From Actinoplanes missouriensis 431 (GTDB lineage: Bacteria > Actinomycetota > Actinomycetes > Mycobacteriales > Micromonosporaceae), in NCBI RefSeq assembly GCF_000284295.1, contig NC_017093.1:8308001-8372000 (forward strand): a stretch of DNA of 64,000 bases. The letters run 5' to 3'. The notes beneath the pieces were generated by a model. The model was not told the DNA's origin and did not search any database. It saw only the letters and a program-made list of their open reading frames with translations. Positions 26,982 through 35,424 of the stretch are shown here, one piece after another; within the stretch, counting starts at the first letter, position 1, and each line of letters begins with the position of its first letter. The translations under genes were made by a program, and so were the position numbers.

Positions 26982-27979
26982 TGTCCCCACCCACCCTTGC
27001 CCGCTGCGCTCTGGCCGGCGGTCAGCGCGTTCTCGTCCACCTGCCGGCTGTGCCCCTCGACCGGCGCGGTGCCGGTCAGCTCCAGGAAGACGTCCTCCAG
27101 GTCGGCCGCGACGGGCGTCAGCTCGGTGACGTAGATCTGCTGGTCGGCCAGCAGCTTGGTGATCTGGGCCGGGTTGCTCGCGTTGCCGACCGTGAAGTGG
27201 TCGGCGGCCAGTTCGACCTGGGCACCTGCCCTGCGCAGCATCTGCGCCGCGCTCATCAGGTCGACACCCGGCTCGAGCCGGACCTTGACCGCCCCGCTGG
27301 TGTGCTGCGCCAGCACCGACGAGACCGAGCCGGACGTGACCCGCCGACCGGCCGAGATGATCGTGACCGAGTCGCAGATCAGCTGGATCTCGCCGAGGAT
27401 GTGGCTGGAGAGCAGCACCGTCATGCCGGAGTCGGACAGGTCCCGCATCAGCGTGCGCATCTCCCGGATGCCACCCGGGTCCAGGCCGTTCGCCGGTTCG
27501 TCGAGAATCAGCAGCTTCGGTTCCTTGAGCAGCGCGGACGCGACCGCCAGGCGCTGCTTCATACCGAGCGAGTACGTCTTGACCCGCTCCTTCGCCCGAT
27601 CGCGCAGTCCGACCAGGTCGAGCACCGAGTAGACCCGGTTCCGGTTCACCCCGCCGGCGTCGGCGAGCAGCGACAGCGTGGTCTCGGCCGTGAAGTTCGC
27701 GAAGAACTGCGGGCTCTCCACGATGGCGCCGACCTCGCGAGCCACCTCCGGCAGATGCCGCGGAACCTCACGCCCGAGGATCGCCATCCGGCCGTCGTTG
27801 GGCTTGATCAGCCCGAGCAGCGTACGCAATGTGGTGGTCTTGCCGGAGCCGTTGGGACCGAGGAATCCGTGCACCTGACCGGCTTCCACGACCATGTCGA
27901 AGCCATCCAGCGCATTCCGGACACCTTTACGACTGCGGTAGGTCTTACGCAGCCCTGATATCTCGAGTACGGCGGTCAT
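26978..27979 (-). CDS. ABC transporter ATP-binding protein
   Basis: 333 residues from the ATG at 27979. It is a CcmA/NatA-type export ATPase: Walker A GPNGSGKT near residue 45, the Q-loop region GAIVESPQFF, signature YSLGMKQR, Walker B LLILDEPANGLDPGG and a switch histidine in LLSSHILGE. The C-terminal 100 residues form an accessory beta domain common in drug or peptide exporters. It is coupled to the permease behind it by a 4-bp overlap. Confidence 0.94.
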   Translation of the reverse strand: MTAVLEISGLRKTYRSRKGVRNALDGFDMVVEAGQVHGFLGPNGSGKTTTLRTLLGLIKPNDGRMAILGREVPRHLPEVAREVGAIVESPQFFANFTAETTLSLLADAGGVNRNRVYSVLDLVGLRDRAKERVKTYSLGMKQRLAVASALLKEPKLLILDEPANGLDPGGIREMRTLMRDLSDSGMTVLLSSHILGEIQLICDSVTIISAGRRVTSGSVSSVLAQHTSGAVKVRLEPGVDLMSAAQMLRRAGAQVELAADHFTVGNASNPAQITKLLADQQIYVTELTPVAADLEDVFLELTGTAPVEGHSRQVDENALTAGQSAAGKGGWGQ

Positions 27980-28028
27980 TCGCCGCACAGTAGGTGAAGA
28001 TCGCCACTATCGGGATCCCGAACACACG

Positions 28029-28814
28029 TCAGGCGGTGATGACGTCCACTCCGGCCTCGCGGAACGCGTCCACCACTGAGGGCGCCGCCCCGGAGTCGGT
28101 CACCAGCGTCTCCACCTTGGAGATCGGGCAGATCCGCGCGAACGCGTGGCCGCCCAGCTTCGACGAGTCGGCGATCACGACGACCCGCTTGGCCCGGGCC
28201 ACCATGAGGCTGTTCATCGCGGCCTCGCCCTCGTGGTGGGAGGCCGCGCCGAGCTCGACGTCGAGCGCGTCGACACCGAGCAGCACGATGTCGATGGTGA
28301 CCTCCTTGAGGAGAGCGCCGCCGAGCGGGCCGACCACCTCGAAGGACTGCGGGCGGACCACCCCGCCGGCCACGACGATCTTCATCCGCGAGCGGACCAG
28401 CAGCTCGTTGGCGATGTTGAGCGCGTTCGTCACGACGGTCAGCTGGGCGCCCTCGCCGACCGCGTTGAGGTCGGGCCGGACCGCCAGGGCCCGGGCCACC
28501 TCGGTGATCGTGGTGCCGCCGTTGAGCCCGACCACGGTCCCCGGGCTGACCAGCTTGGCGGCGGCCTCGCCGATGCGCTGTTTCTCGGCCGAGTGCTTCG
28601 CGCTCTTGTACCGCAGCGGCAGGTCGTAGGACACTCCGTTGGCGACCGCGCCACCCCGGGTACGCGTGATCATCTGCTGCTGGGCGAGCTGGTCGAAGTC
28701 ACGGCGGATGGTCGCCTGTGACACGTCGAGGGTCTCTGCGGCCTCCTCGACCGTCACACGGCCGCTCTCCGTGAGGAGCTCGAGCAGGGCATTCCACCGC
28801 GCGTACCGGTCCAC
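28029..28814 (-). CDS. DeoR family transcriptional regulator
   Basis: 261 residues. The N-terminal DeoR-type winged helix has VTVEEAAETLDVSQATIRRDFDQL near residues 20-40. The C-terminal DeoRC sugar-phosphate sensor domain carries GLNGGTTITEVARAL, VVTNALNIANEL and VVIADSSKLG, which are the ligand-binding loops. It is divergent from the amino-sugar operon with a 190-bp gap holding four copies of an RYGCGCR motif. It most likely represses that operon and itself until an amino-sugar phosphate (for example GlcN-6P) binds; that logic is inference. GTG start at 28814 with GGGAG upstream. Confidence 0.92.
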   Translation of the reverse strand: MDRYARWNALLELLTESGRVTVEEAAETLDVSQATIRRDFDQLAQQQMITRTRGGAVANGVSYDLPLRYKSAKHSAEKQRIGEAAAKLVSPGTVVGLNGGTTITEVARALAVRPDLNAVGEGAQLTVVTNALNIANELLVRSRMKIVVAGGVVRPQSFEVVGPLGGALLKEVTIDIVLLGVDALDVELGAASHHEGEAAMNSLMVARAKRVVVIADSSKLGGHAFARICPISKVETLVTDSGAAPSVVDAFREAGVDVITA

Positions 28815-28859
28815 CCGTCACTCCCAGCTGCACGTTTCATGATAAGTGTGTGCACATTA

Positions 28860-28981
28860 GTGCGCGAAAGGTCCCGAAGCAAAGCGACGCGATGCGCAAA
28901 GGACCTTTGGAACTTGCCCCCACGCCAAGGCCATGAGCACAATAACGCGCGAAAGTCCCGGGAACCGAGCGCTAATGCGCA
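28860..28981. promoter_or_regulatory. Candidate operator array for the amino-sugar operon
   Basis: Four same-orientation copies of RYGCGCR begin at 28860, 28892, 28945 and 28975. Copies 1 and 3 extend to GCGCGAAAG plus TCCCG. Spacings of 32, 53 and 30 bp are close to three, five and three helical turns, so all sites would face the same side of the DNA. CGAAAG-type half-sites are known for DeoR-family regulators such as AgaR. Confidence 0.6.
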
Positions 28982-29004
28982 GCAACTACCGGTGAGGAAC
29001 AGCT

Positions 29005-29931
29005 ATGAGCCATGTCAAGGCGGAGATCGCCACCCAGCCGGAGTGCTGGCGGAAAGCAGCGAACCTAGCCGGATCAGCGCCCGGCCTGCCCACCCCCGGG
29101 GAGCGGGTCGCCGTCGTCGGCTGCGGCACCTCCTGGTTCATGGCGAAGGCGTACGCGGCGCTGCGTGAGCAGGCCGGACACGGTGAGACGGACGCCTTCC
29201 AGGCCTCCGAGTTCCCGCACGACCGCCGGTACGACCGGCTCGTCGCGATCACCCGGTCGGGCACCACCACCGAGGTCGTCGACGTGATGCGCACCGTCGG
29301 TGCGAAGGCCCCGGTGACCGTGCTGACCGCGGACCGCGCCCAGCCGGCCGCGCAGGTCGCCCGGGACGCGATCGTGCTCGACTTCGCCGACGAGCAGTCC
29401 GTCGTGCAGACCCGGTTCGCCACGAGCGTGCTCGCGCTGCTCCGCGCCCACCTCGGTGAGGATCTGGAGCCCGCCGCGATGGACGCCGAGGTGGCGATCC
29501 GCATGCCGCTGCCGGTGCACCCCGCACTCGTCGACCAGATCACCTTCCTCGGCCGGGGCTGGACCGTCGGCATCGCCGAGGAGGCCGCGCTCAAGTGCCG
29601 GGAGACCGCGAGCTTCTGGACCGAGTCGTACCAGGCCATGGACTACCGGCACGGGCCGATCTCGATCGCCGGGCCGCGCCGCGTGGTGTGGGCGTTCGGC
29701 GAGGTGCCGACCGGCCTCGCCGACGAGGTGGAGAAGACCGGCGCCGCCTTCCTGCACAGCCGCCACCACGGCGGATACGCGTCGCTCGGCCGCTGGGTCG
29801 GCGGCCGTGACCCGCTCGACCCGATGGCCGACCTGATCCTGGCGCAGCGCGTCGCAGTCGCGCTCGCCACCACCCAGGGCCTCGACCCGGACAACCCGCG
29901 CAACCTGACCCGTTCCGTGATCCTCGGATGA
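29005..29931 (+). CDS. SIS-domain sugar isomerase/deaminase (NagB-II/AgaS-like)
   Basis: 308 residues with two SIS (sugar isomerase) modules: VAVVGCGTSWFMAKAYAAL near residue 35 with TRSGTTTEVVDV, and FLGRGWTVGIAEEAALKCRETASFWTESY in the second half, the latter being typical of the GlmS C-terminal lobe. It lacks the GlmS glutaminase domain. In an operon with a ROK kinase and nagA it is best read as a glucosamine-6-phosphate deaminase/isomerase of the NagB-II type, yielding fructose-6-phosphate and ammonia. GAGGAA lies upstream of the ATG. The stop overlaps the next gene by 4 bp (ATGA). Confidence 0.88.
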   Translation: MSHVKAEIATQPECWRKAANLAGSAPGLPTPGERVAVVGCGTSWFMAKAYAALREQAGHGETDAFQASEFPHDRRYDRLVAITRSGTTTEVVDVMRTVGAKAPVTVLTADRAQPAAQVARDAIVLDFADEQSVVQTRFATSVLALLRAHLGEDLEPAAMDAEVAIRMPLPVHPALVDQITFLGRGWTVGIAEEAALKCRETASFWTESYQAMDYRHGPISIAGPRRVVWAFGEVPTGLADEVEKTGAAFLHSRHHGGYASLGRWVGGRDPLDPMADLILAQRVAVALATTQGLDPDNPRNLTRSVILG

Positions 29932-30851
29932 CCGAGGTCGTCATCGCCCTCGACGTCGGGGGCACCGGGATGAAGTGCGCGCTGGTCCGGCCGGACGGCA
30001 CGGTCCAGCACGAGGAACGCCATCCCACCCGGGCCGAGCGTGGCCCGGCCGCGGTCACCGAGAACATCCTGGACGTCGCCGAGTCGCTGGCCGCCACGGC
30101 ACGCGCCGCAGGACTCACGCCGGTGGCCACCGGCATCGCCGTGCCCGGTGTGGTCGACGAGGTCACCGGGGTGGCGGTCTGGTCGGCGAACGTGGGCTTC
30201 CGGGACGTACCCCTGCGGGATCTTGCCCGGCAGCGGCTGGACATGCCCGCCGCGCTCGGCCACGACGTTCGCGTCGGCGCCCTCGCCGAAGCGCGCCTCG
30301 GCGCCGGCCGGGGACGCCGGCACGTGCTGTTCGTGGCGATCGGCACCGGCATCGCGGCCGGCCTGGTCGTCGACGGGTCCGGCTACCCGGGCGCGCACGG
30401 CGCCGCCGGCGAGCTCGGGCACGTGATGGTCCGGCCGGGCGGCTCGGTCTGCGGCTGCGGCCAGCGCGGCTGCCTGGAGGCGGAGAGCTCGGCGAAGTCG
30501 ATCGGGCGACGGTACGCGGAGCTGTCCGGCGCCTCGGAGGCCACCGCGTTCGACGTGGCGACCCGGGCAGCGGCCGGCGAGGAGCTCGCCGGGCAGGTCT
30601 GGCGGGACGCGATCGAGGCACTCGCCGACGGGCTGCTGACCGCGCAGGCGCTCTACGACGTCGGCGTGGTGGTGCTCGGCGGCGGACTGGCCGAGGCCGG
30701 TGACGATCTGCTCCGGCCGGTACGCGCGGCGGTCGCCCAGCGGATCACGTTCCACCGCTCGCCGGAGATCGTCCGGGCCGAGCTGGGTGACACGGCCGGT
30801 TGTCTGGGCGCGGCGCTGCTGGCCCTCGACTCGTTGCAGGGAGACCGATGA
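29928..30851 (+). CDS. ROK family sugar kinase (probable N-acetylglucosamine kinase)
   Basis: 307 residues. The ATP phosphate-binding loop DVGGTGMKCAL is at residues 8-18. The sugar site GAAGELGHV-type motif comes next, then the ROK zinc signature CGCGQRGCLEAESS near residue 185. It is the middle gene of the amino-sugar operon and overlaps both neighbours by 4 bp (ATGA at each junction). It would phosphorylate N-acetylglucosamine or a related hexosamine to its 6-phosphate using ATP. Substrate assignment rests on operon context with nagA; glucose kinase activity is the alternative. Confidence 0.9.
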   Translation: MTEVVIALDVGGTGMKCALVRPDGTVQHEERHPTRAERGPAAVTENILDVAESLAATARAAGLTPVATGIAVPGVVDEVTGVAVWSANVGFRDVPLRDLARQRLDMPAALGHDVRVGALAEARLGAGRGRRHVLFVAIGTGIAAGLVVDGSGYPGAHGAAGELGHVMVRPGGSVCGCGQRGCLEAESSAKSIGRRYAELSGASEATAFDVATRAAAGEELAGQVWRDAIEALADGLLTAQALYDVGVVVLGGGLAEAGDDLLRPVRAAVAQRITFHRSPEIVRAELGDTAGCLGAALLALDSLQGDR

Positions 30852-31945
30852 CGCGCCTGGCAGGCCGGATCGTCACGCCGTCCGGGATGTTTCCCGGAGA
30901 GATCACCGTGACCGGTGACTCCATCGCCTCGCTGGACCTCGCCGGGGACGCCGGCGACGACATCATCGTTCCCGGATTCGTGGACCTGCACTGCCACGGC
31001 GGCGGCGGGCACACCTTCACCACCGGCGACGCCGCGGCGGCCCGGGAGGCGGCCGCCTTCCACCTCGGTCATGGCACCACCACGATGCTGGCGAGCCTGG
31101 TCAGTTCCCCGTTCGAGCTGATGCGCGACGCCACCCTGGCCTACCGCGCGCTGGTCGAGGACGATGTGATCGCCGGTATCCACTTCGAGGGCCCGTACCT
31201 CTCCCATGCGCGCTGCGGCGCGCAGAACCCGGCGTTCCTGCGCGACCCGGCGCCGGGCGAGCTCACCGAGCTGGTCAAGATCGGTGAAGGCGCGGTACGG
31301 ATGATGACCGTCGCGCCCGAACTGCCCGGCGCTCTGGACGCCATCGCGTTCCTGCGTGAGCACGGCGTGCTGGCCGCGGTGGGACACACCGACGCCACGT
31401 ACGCGCAGACGCATGCCGGCGTGGCAGCCGGCGCGACCGTCGGCACCCACCTGTTCAACGGCATGCGCCCCCCGCACCACCGCGAACCCGGACCGGTGAT
31501 CGGCCTGCTCTCCTCGATCGCCGCGGTCGAGCTGATCGCCGACAACATCCACCTGCACCTGGGCATGCTGGCGTTCGCCGCGGGCAGCGCCGGCCCGGAC
31601 CGGTCGATCCTGGTGACCGACGCGATGGACGCCACCGGCATGCCGGACGGCCGGTACGAGCTGGGCGGCCAGGAGGTCGTGGTCGCCGACCGGGTGGCCC
31701 GGCTGGTCCGGGACGGCTCGATCGCCGGAAGCACGCTCACCATGGACGTGGCGCTGCGCAACGCCGTGGCGGCCGGCCTGTCCCTGACCGATGCGGTGAC
31801 GATGGCGTCGACGACGCCGGCGCGGCTGCTCGGCCTGGACGACCGGGGCGCCATCGCGCCCGGTCTGCGAGCCGACCTGGTGGTCCTGGACGCCGACCTG
31901 AACCTGCGCCGGGTGATGAAGGCCGGGGCCTGGATCGCCGCCTAG
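30848..31945 (+). CDS. nagA: N-acetylglucosamine-6-phosphate deacetylase
   Basis: 365 residues of the amidohydrolase fold. FVDLHCHGGGG holds the HxH metal pair. GIHFEGPYLS carries the metal-binding Glu, AVGHTDATY and GTHLFNGMRPPHHREPG carry the metal and phosphate site, and LVTDAMDATGMPDG holds the catalytic Asp. It removes acetate from GlcNAc-6-phosphate to give GlcN-6-phosphate in the cytoplasm. Third gene of the operon, starting in an ATGA overlap. Its 3' end overlaps the convergent PAP2 gene by 4 bp. Confidence 0.95.
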   Translation: MTRLAGRIVTPSGMFPGEITVTGDSIASLDLAGDAGDDIIVPGFVDLHCHGGGGHTFTTGDAAAAREAAAFHLGHGTTTMLASLVSSPFELMRDATLAYRALVEDDVIAGIHFEGPYLSHARCGAQNPAFLRDPAPGELTELVKIGEGAVRMMTVAPELPGALDAIAFLREHGVLAAVGHTDATYAQTHAGVAAGATVGTHLFNGMRPPHHREPGPVIGLLSSIAAVELIADNIHLHLGMLAFAAGSAGPDRSILVTDAMDATGMPDGRYELGGQEVVVADRVARLVRDGSIAGSTLTMDVALRNAVAAGLSLTDAVTMASTTPARLLGLDDRGAIAPGLRADLVVLDADLNLRRVMKAGAWIAA

Positions 31946-32664
31946 CGCCGCGGCGGCGACAGGCCCGCCGGCCGTTCCCATCCGCGCAGCGCCGGCAGCG
32001 GGATCGCGTCCCACGGGATGCGGGCGATGATCCGGGCCAGCACCAGCCCGAGCAGCACCCCGGCGACCGAATCGGTGACCCAGTGGAAGCCGAGGTAGAC
32101 CGTCGTGCAGAAAACGATCACGACGGGGGCGACCCGGAGCGCCAGCCACTCCGGGCGGGTCAGCGGGCGGTGCAGCAGCGCGGCGATCAGGACGGCCATC
32201 ACCGTGTACCAGACGAGCACGTTGCCCATGTGCCCGGACGGGTAGCTCATCCCGTATTTCCCGATCGCCGCCGGGTTGAACAGCTCGGTCTTGTCCGGCC
32301 CGGTGAAGGCGGGCGCGGCCCGGTCGAAGAGCAGCTTCGCCGGCCCGATGGTGAGATAGGTCAGGACGAACGCCGCGACGAACGGGAACACCGCTCGCAC
32401 CGAGCGCGTGCGCCACACCAGCAACCCGGTCAGGATCAGCGCGACGGGCGTCAGCACCTGCCCGCCCTGACCGAGATAGTTCAGCACCCGGGCGGTCCAG
32501 TAGAGAGCCGCCGGCTGGTGCGCGAAGGCCCAGTCCGCGACCCGCTGATCGAACGCCAGCAGATGACCCGCGGCGAGGGCCACGGTCAGGGCCACGAACG
32601 CGACCACGGCGAGCAGATCGGGCCACCAGTTACGGGTCCGGACAGGTGCTAGGGACGAAACCAC
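31942..32664 (-). CDS. PAP2 family membrane phosphatase
   Basis: 240 residues with about six hydrophobic helices and the three PAP2 motifs in order: KLLFDRAAP, YPSGHMGN and a GFHWVTDSVAGVLLG block with the catalytic His and Asp. PAP2 enzymes dephosphorylate lipid phosphates such as undecaprenyl pyrophosphate or phosphatidic acid at the outer face of the membrane. Which lipid is used here is not readable. Its start region is just 9 bp downstream of the stop of the secreted protease gene, so the pair may be co-transcribed. Confidence 0.92.
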   Translation of the reverse strand: MVSSLAPVRTRNWWPDLLAVVAFVALTVALAAGHLLAFDQRVADWAFAHQPAALYWTARVLNYLGQGGQVLTPVALILTGLLVWRTRSVRAVFPFVAAFVLTYLTIGPAKLLFDRAAPAFTGPDKTELFNPAAIGKYGMSYPSGHMGNVLVWYTVMAVLIAALLHRPLTRPEWLALRVAPVVIVFCTTVYLGFHWVTDSVAGVLLGLVLARIIARIPWDAIPLPALRGWERPAGLSPPRR

Positions 32665-32673
32665 ACCACCAAA

Positions 32674-34104
32674 CTAGATGGAGGCGCGCAACTTCGCGGC
32701 GAGCAGGTCACCCCGTACCCCGGAGTTGGGGCAGCCGCCGAAGTGGTGCAGCGCCACCACCCGGTTCGTCCGCCGGGACAGCACCGGTGAACCGGACGAG
32801 CCGCCCGCGGTGTCGCAGAAGTAGGAGACGTCCGAGTGCGGGGCGTACCCGGTGTAGTCCGGGTTCTCGACCGAGCAGTTGCTCGCCTTCTCGCCCTTGC
32901 CGCCGGCGATCCGGGTGGGCTCGCCGGCCGGGTGCTGCGGCACGTAGAGCTCCTGGCCACGGGTGGGCCGGCTGGTGTCCAGGGTGAGGTAGCCGAACTT
33001 CTCGACCGACGCGAACCCGTCGACCGTGAAGACCGTGTAGTCAAGCGTCTTGTCGGTGGCGATCACCTGGTCGCCCCAGACCTTCGTGGGCTTGAAGACG
33101 TCGTATCCACCGCACTTGGCGCACTGGTAGTTGAACCACACCTCGGTGTCGTAGGCCTCGCCGGACGTGGTGAGGCAGTGGTTATTGGTGATCATGCGGT
33201 TCTTCGGGCCGACCCGCCAGCCGGTGCAGAGCTCGGTCCCGTTGATCAGCAGCCGGGCGATCGCCTTCGACTTGGTGTAGGCGACCGGGTCGGCCGACTG
33301 GTAGCAGACCGCGTCGCTGGAGGTGTCCGCCCCGCACACCGACTCCTCCCGGCCGGGCCGGGCCCGATGCGAATCGGCGCCCGACCGTGCCCGCTTCGAC
33401 TCGCCGCTCTGCCGGGCCCGCTTCGACTCCCCGCGGTCGAAGCCTCGGGCCACCCGGTCGACGCGCACGCCGAGGTTGCCGAGGGCGGTACCGAGGCCGA
33501 GCGGGTCGACCGCGCGGTGCATCTCCACGATCGCGGTGTCCCCGGTGATCGACATGGCCCACCGGCCGTCGTCGGCGGCCTCGTACCGGTAACTCTCGGT
33601 GCCTTCCGGGTTGGAGACGGTCAGGTAGTCACCGGGGAGCATGTCCAGCCGGTCGAAGTGCACCTTCACGTACGACGCGCCGGGGTAGTGGAACTTCTCC
33701 TCACGGGGCCCGGTCAGATACTCCAGCACCTTCCGTACCGCAATGAGCTCACCGACCCGCTCCCGGCTCGTACCCGTGGTGGTGGCCGATTCGAGCGGCC
33801 GCTCGCGGCCCGGTCCCGCTTCCTTCGCGGCCCGTTCCGGCGCGACCGGCGCCGCGGACCCGCTGGACGCCGACGGGGCCGGGGAGGGCGTCCCGGCGGC
33901 GCGTTCCGCGCGTCCCGACTCCTCGACCCTGGTTGCGGCGGGTGCCTTCCCTTGCGCTGCCACGGGGGTACGGCTGATCGCCGGCGCTTCGTGCCAGATG
34001 CCGACCGGGCTATCGCTGGTGGGTGTCGCCACCACCGCGGCTGCCGTACCGGCCAGCGCGAGGGCGGTGCACGTTCCGATGACGATGCCTGTCTTGCGTC
34101 GCAT
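32674..34104 (-). CDS. Secreted trypsin-like serine protease
   Basis: 476 residues. MRRKTGIVIGTCTALALAGTAAA is a signal peptide. Residues 30-110 are a low-complexity Ala/Ser/Pro/Glu linker, and 115-220 a pro-domain-like region. A basic stretch follows with the segment ESKRAR repeated at about 226-240. The chymotrypsin-fold domain starts near 255, with His309 (ITNNHC), Asp355 (TLDYTVF) and Ser437 (GGSSGSPV), plus several Cys pairs. GGGAG precedes the ATG at 34104. Probably exported as a zymogen; the Arg/Lys-rich repeat would be a natural processing site, which is inference. Divergent from the DUF4032 gene. Confidence 0.9.
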   Translation of the reverse strand: MRRKTGIVIGTCTALALAGTAAAVVATPTSDSPVGIWHEAPAISRTPVAAQGKAPAATRVEESGRAERAAGTPSPAPSASSGSAAPVAPERAAKEAGPGRERPLESATTTGTSRERVGELIAVRKVLEYLTGPREEKFHYPGASYVKVHFDRLDMLPGDYLTVSNPEGTESYRYEAADDGRWAMSITGDTAIVEMHRAVDPLGLGTALGNLGVRVDRVARGFDRGESKRARQSGESKRARSGADSHRARPGREESVCGADTSSDAVCYQSADPVAYTKSKAIARLLINGTELCTGWRVGPKNRMITNNHCLTTSGEAYDTEVWFNYQCAKCGGYDVFKPTKVWGDQVIATDKTLDYTVFTVDGFASVEKFGYLTLDTSRPTRGQELYVPQHPAGEPTRIAGGKGEKASNCSVENPDYTGYAPHSDVSYFCDTAGGSSGSPVLSRRTNRVVALHHFGGCPNSGVRGDLLAAKLRASI

Positions 34105-34193
34105 GCCACTCCCGTACGTAGTCGGCCGTTTCGCACCTGTGTAACGAGCCACCAACGCACGCGACGCGCCGAACAAACGGGCACACTGGGGCG

Positions 34194-35414
34194 GTGCGCA
34201 TCACCTCCGCCCTCATCGACCCGGCGCTCCTGGACCTGCCATGGCACATTCCCCTGGAGGACTGGCCGGCGGACCACCTGGTAGCACTCCCGCAGGGCAT
34301 TTCGCGGCACGTCGTCCGGTTCGTCAAGCTGAACGACACGGTCTACGCGATGAAGGAGACCCGCGAGCGCATCGCCGAGAAGGAGTACGACCTGCTCCGC
34401 GCCCTGGAGCGGATCGACTTCCCCGCGGTGCAGGCCGTCGCGATCGCCACCGACCGGCAGACCAAGGAGGGCGAGCCGCTGGAGACCGTGCTGGTCACCC
34501 GCCACCTCCAGTTCTCCCTGCCGTACCGTGCGCTCTTCTCCCGGGTGCTGCGGCCGGAGACGATGAACCGGCTGCTGGACGCGCTCGCCGCCCTGATCGT
34601 GCGGATGCACCTGACCGGCTTCTCGTGGGGCGACTGCTCGCTGTCGAACACGCTGTTCCGGCGGGACGCGGGCGCTTTCGCGGCGTACCTGGTGGATGCC
34701 GAGACCGGGAACCTCTACCCGAAACTCTCCGAGGGTCAGCGCAGCGAGGACATCGAGATCCTCCGGCTGAACATCTTCGGCGAGTGCCTCGACCTGCAGG
34801 CCGCCGAACTGCTGCACGAGTCGATCGACCCGGAGGCCGTGGTCGACGACATCGTGGCGCGCTACGAACGGCTGTGGCACGAGGTGACCTACGAGCAGGA
34901 AGTGGCGAAGGACGCCCGGCACCACATCGAGCGCCGGATCCGCCGCCTCAACGAGATGGGCTTCGACGTCGCCGAGGTCTCGATGTCCACGATGGACGGC
35001 GGATATCGGGTACGCCCGAAGGTCGTCGACGCCGGCTATCACACCCGGCGGCTGATGCGGCTCACCGGACTGGACGCCGAGGAGAACCAGGCCCGTCAGC
35101 TGCTCAACGACCTGGACACCTACCGCGCGGAGAGCCACCTCACCGACGAGCAGCAGGCCGCGCACCGCTGGCTGACCGAGGTCTTCGAGCCGGTTGTCCG
35201 CGCCGTGCCGGCCAACCTTCGGCAGAAACTGGAGCCGCAGGAGATCTTCTCGCAGATCATCCAGCACAAGTGGCTGCTCTCCGAGCGGGCCGGCCGGGAT
35301 GTCGGGATGGGACCGACCGTCCAGTCGTACCTGACCGAGGTTCTGGTCAACAAGCCCGACGAGCAGGCCGTGCTCGGCATGGAGCCGGACGAGCTGTCCA
35401 GCGTGCTGCCCTGA
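34194..35414 (+). CDS. DUF4032 kinase-like protein
   Basis: 406 residues. The first 250 residues have a lipopolysaccharide-kinase/protein-kinase-like pattern: FVKLNDTVYAMKET with the invariant-type Lys, the catalytic-loop-like GFSWGDCSLSNTLF, and YLVDAETGNLYP in place of DFG. Some canonical residues are changed, so activity is uncertain. The C-terminal part (MGFDVAEVSMSTMDGGYRVRPKVVDAGYHTRRLMRLTGLDAEENQARQLLNDL region) is the DUF4032 domain, common in actinobacteria. GTG start at 34194. Function unknown. Confidence 0.88.
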   Translation: MRITSALIDPALLDLPWHIPLEDWPADHLVALPQGISRHVVRFVKLNDTVYAMKETRERIAEKEYDLLRALERIDFPAVQAVAIATDRQTKEGEPLETVLVTRHLQFSLPYRALFSRVLRPETMNRLLDALAALIVRMHLTGFSWGDCSLSNTLFRRDAGAFAAYLVDAETGNLYPKLSEGQRSEDIEILRLNIFGECLDLQAAELLHESIDPEAVVDDIVARYERLWHEVTYEQEVAKDARHHIERRIRRLNEMGFDVAEVSMSTMDGGYRVRPKVVDAGYHTRRLMRLTGLDAEENQARQLLNDLDTYRAESHLTDEQQAAHRWLTEVFEPVVRAVPANLRQKLEPQEIFSQIIQHKWLLSERAGRDVGMGPTVQSYLTEVLVNKPDEQAVLGMEPDELSSVLP

Positions 35415-35424
35415 CGCCGACGGC

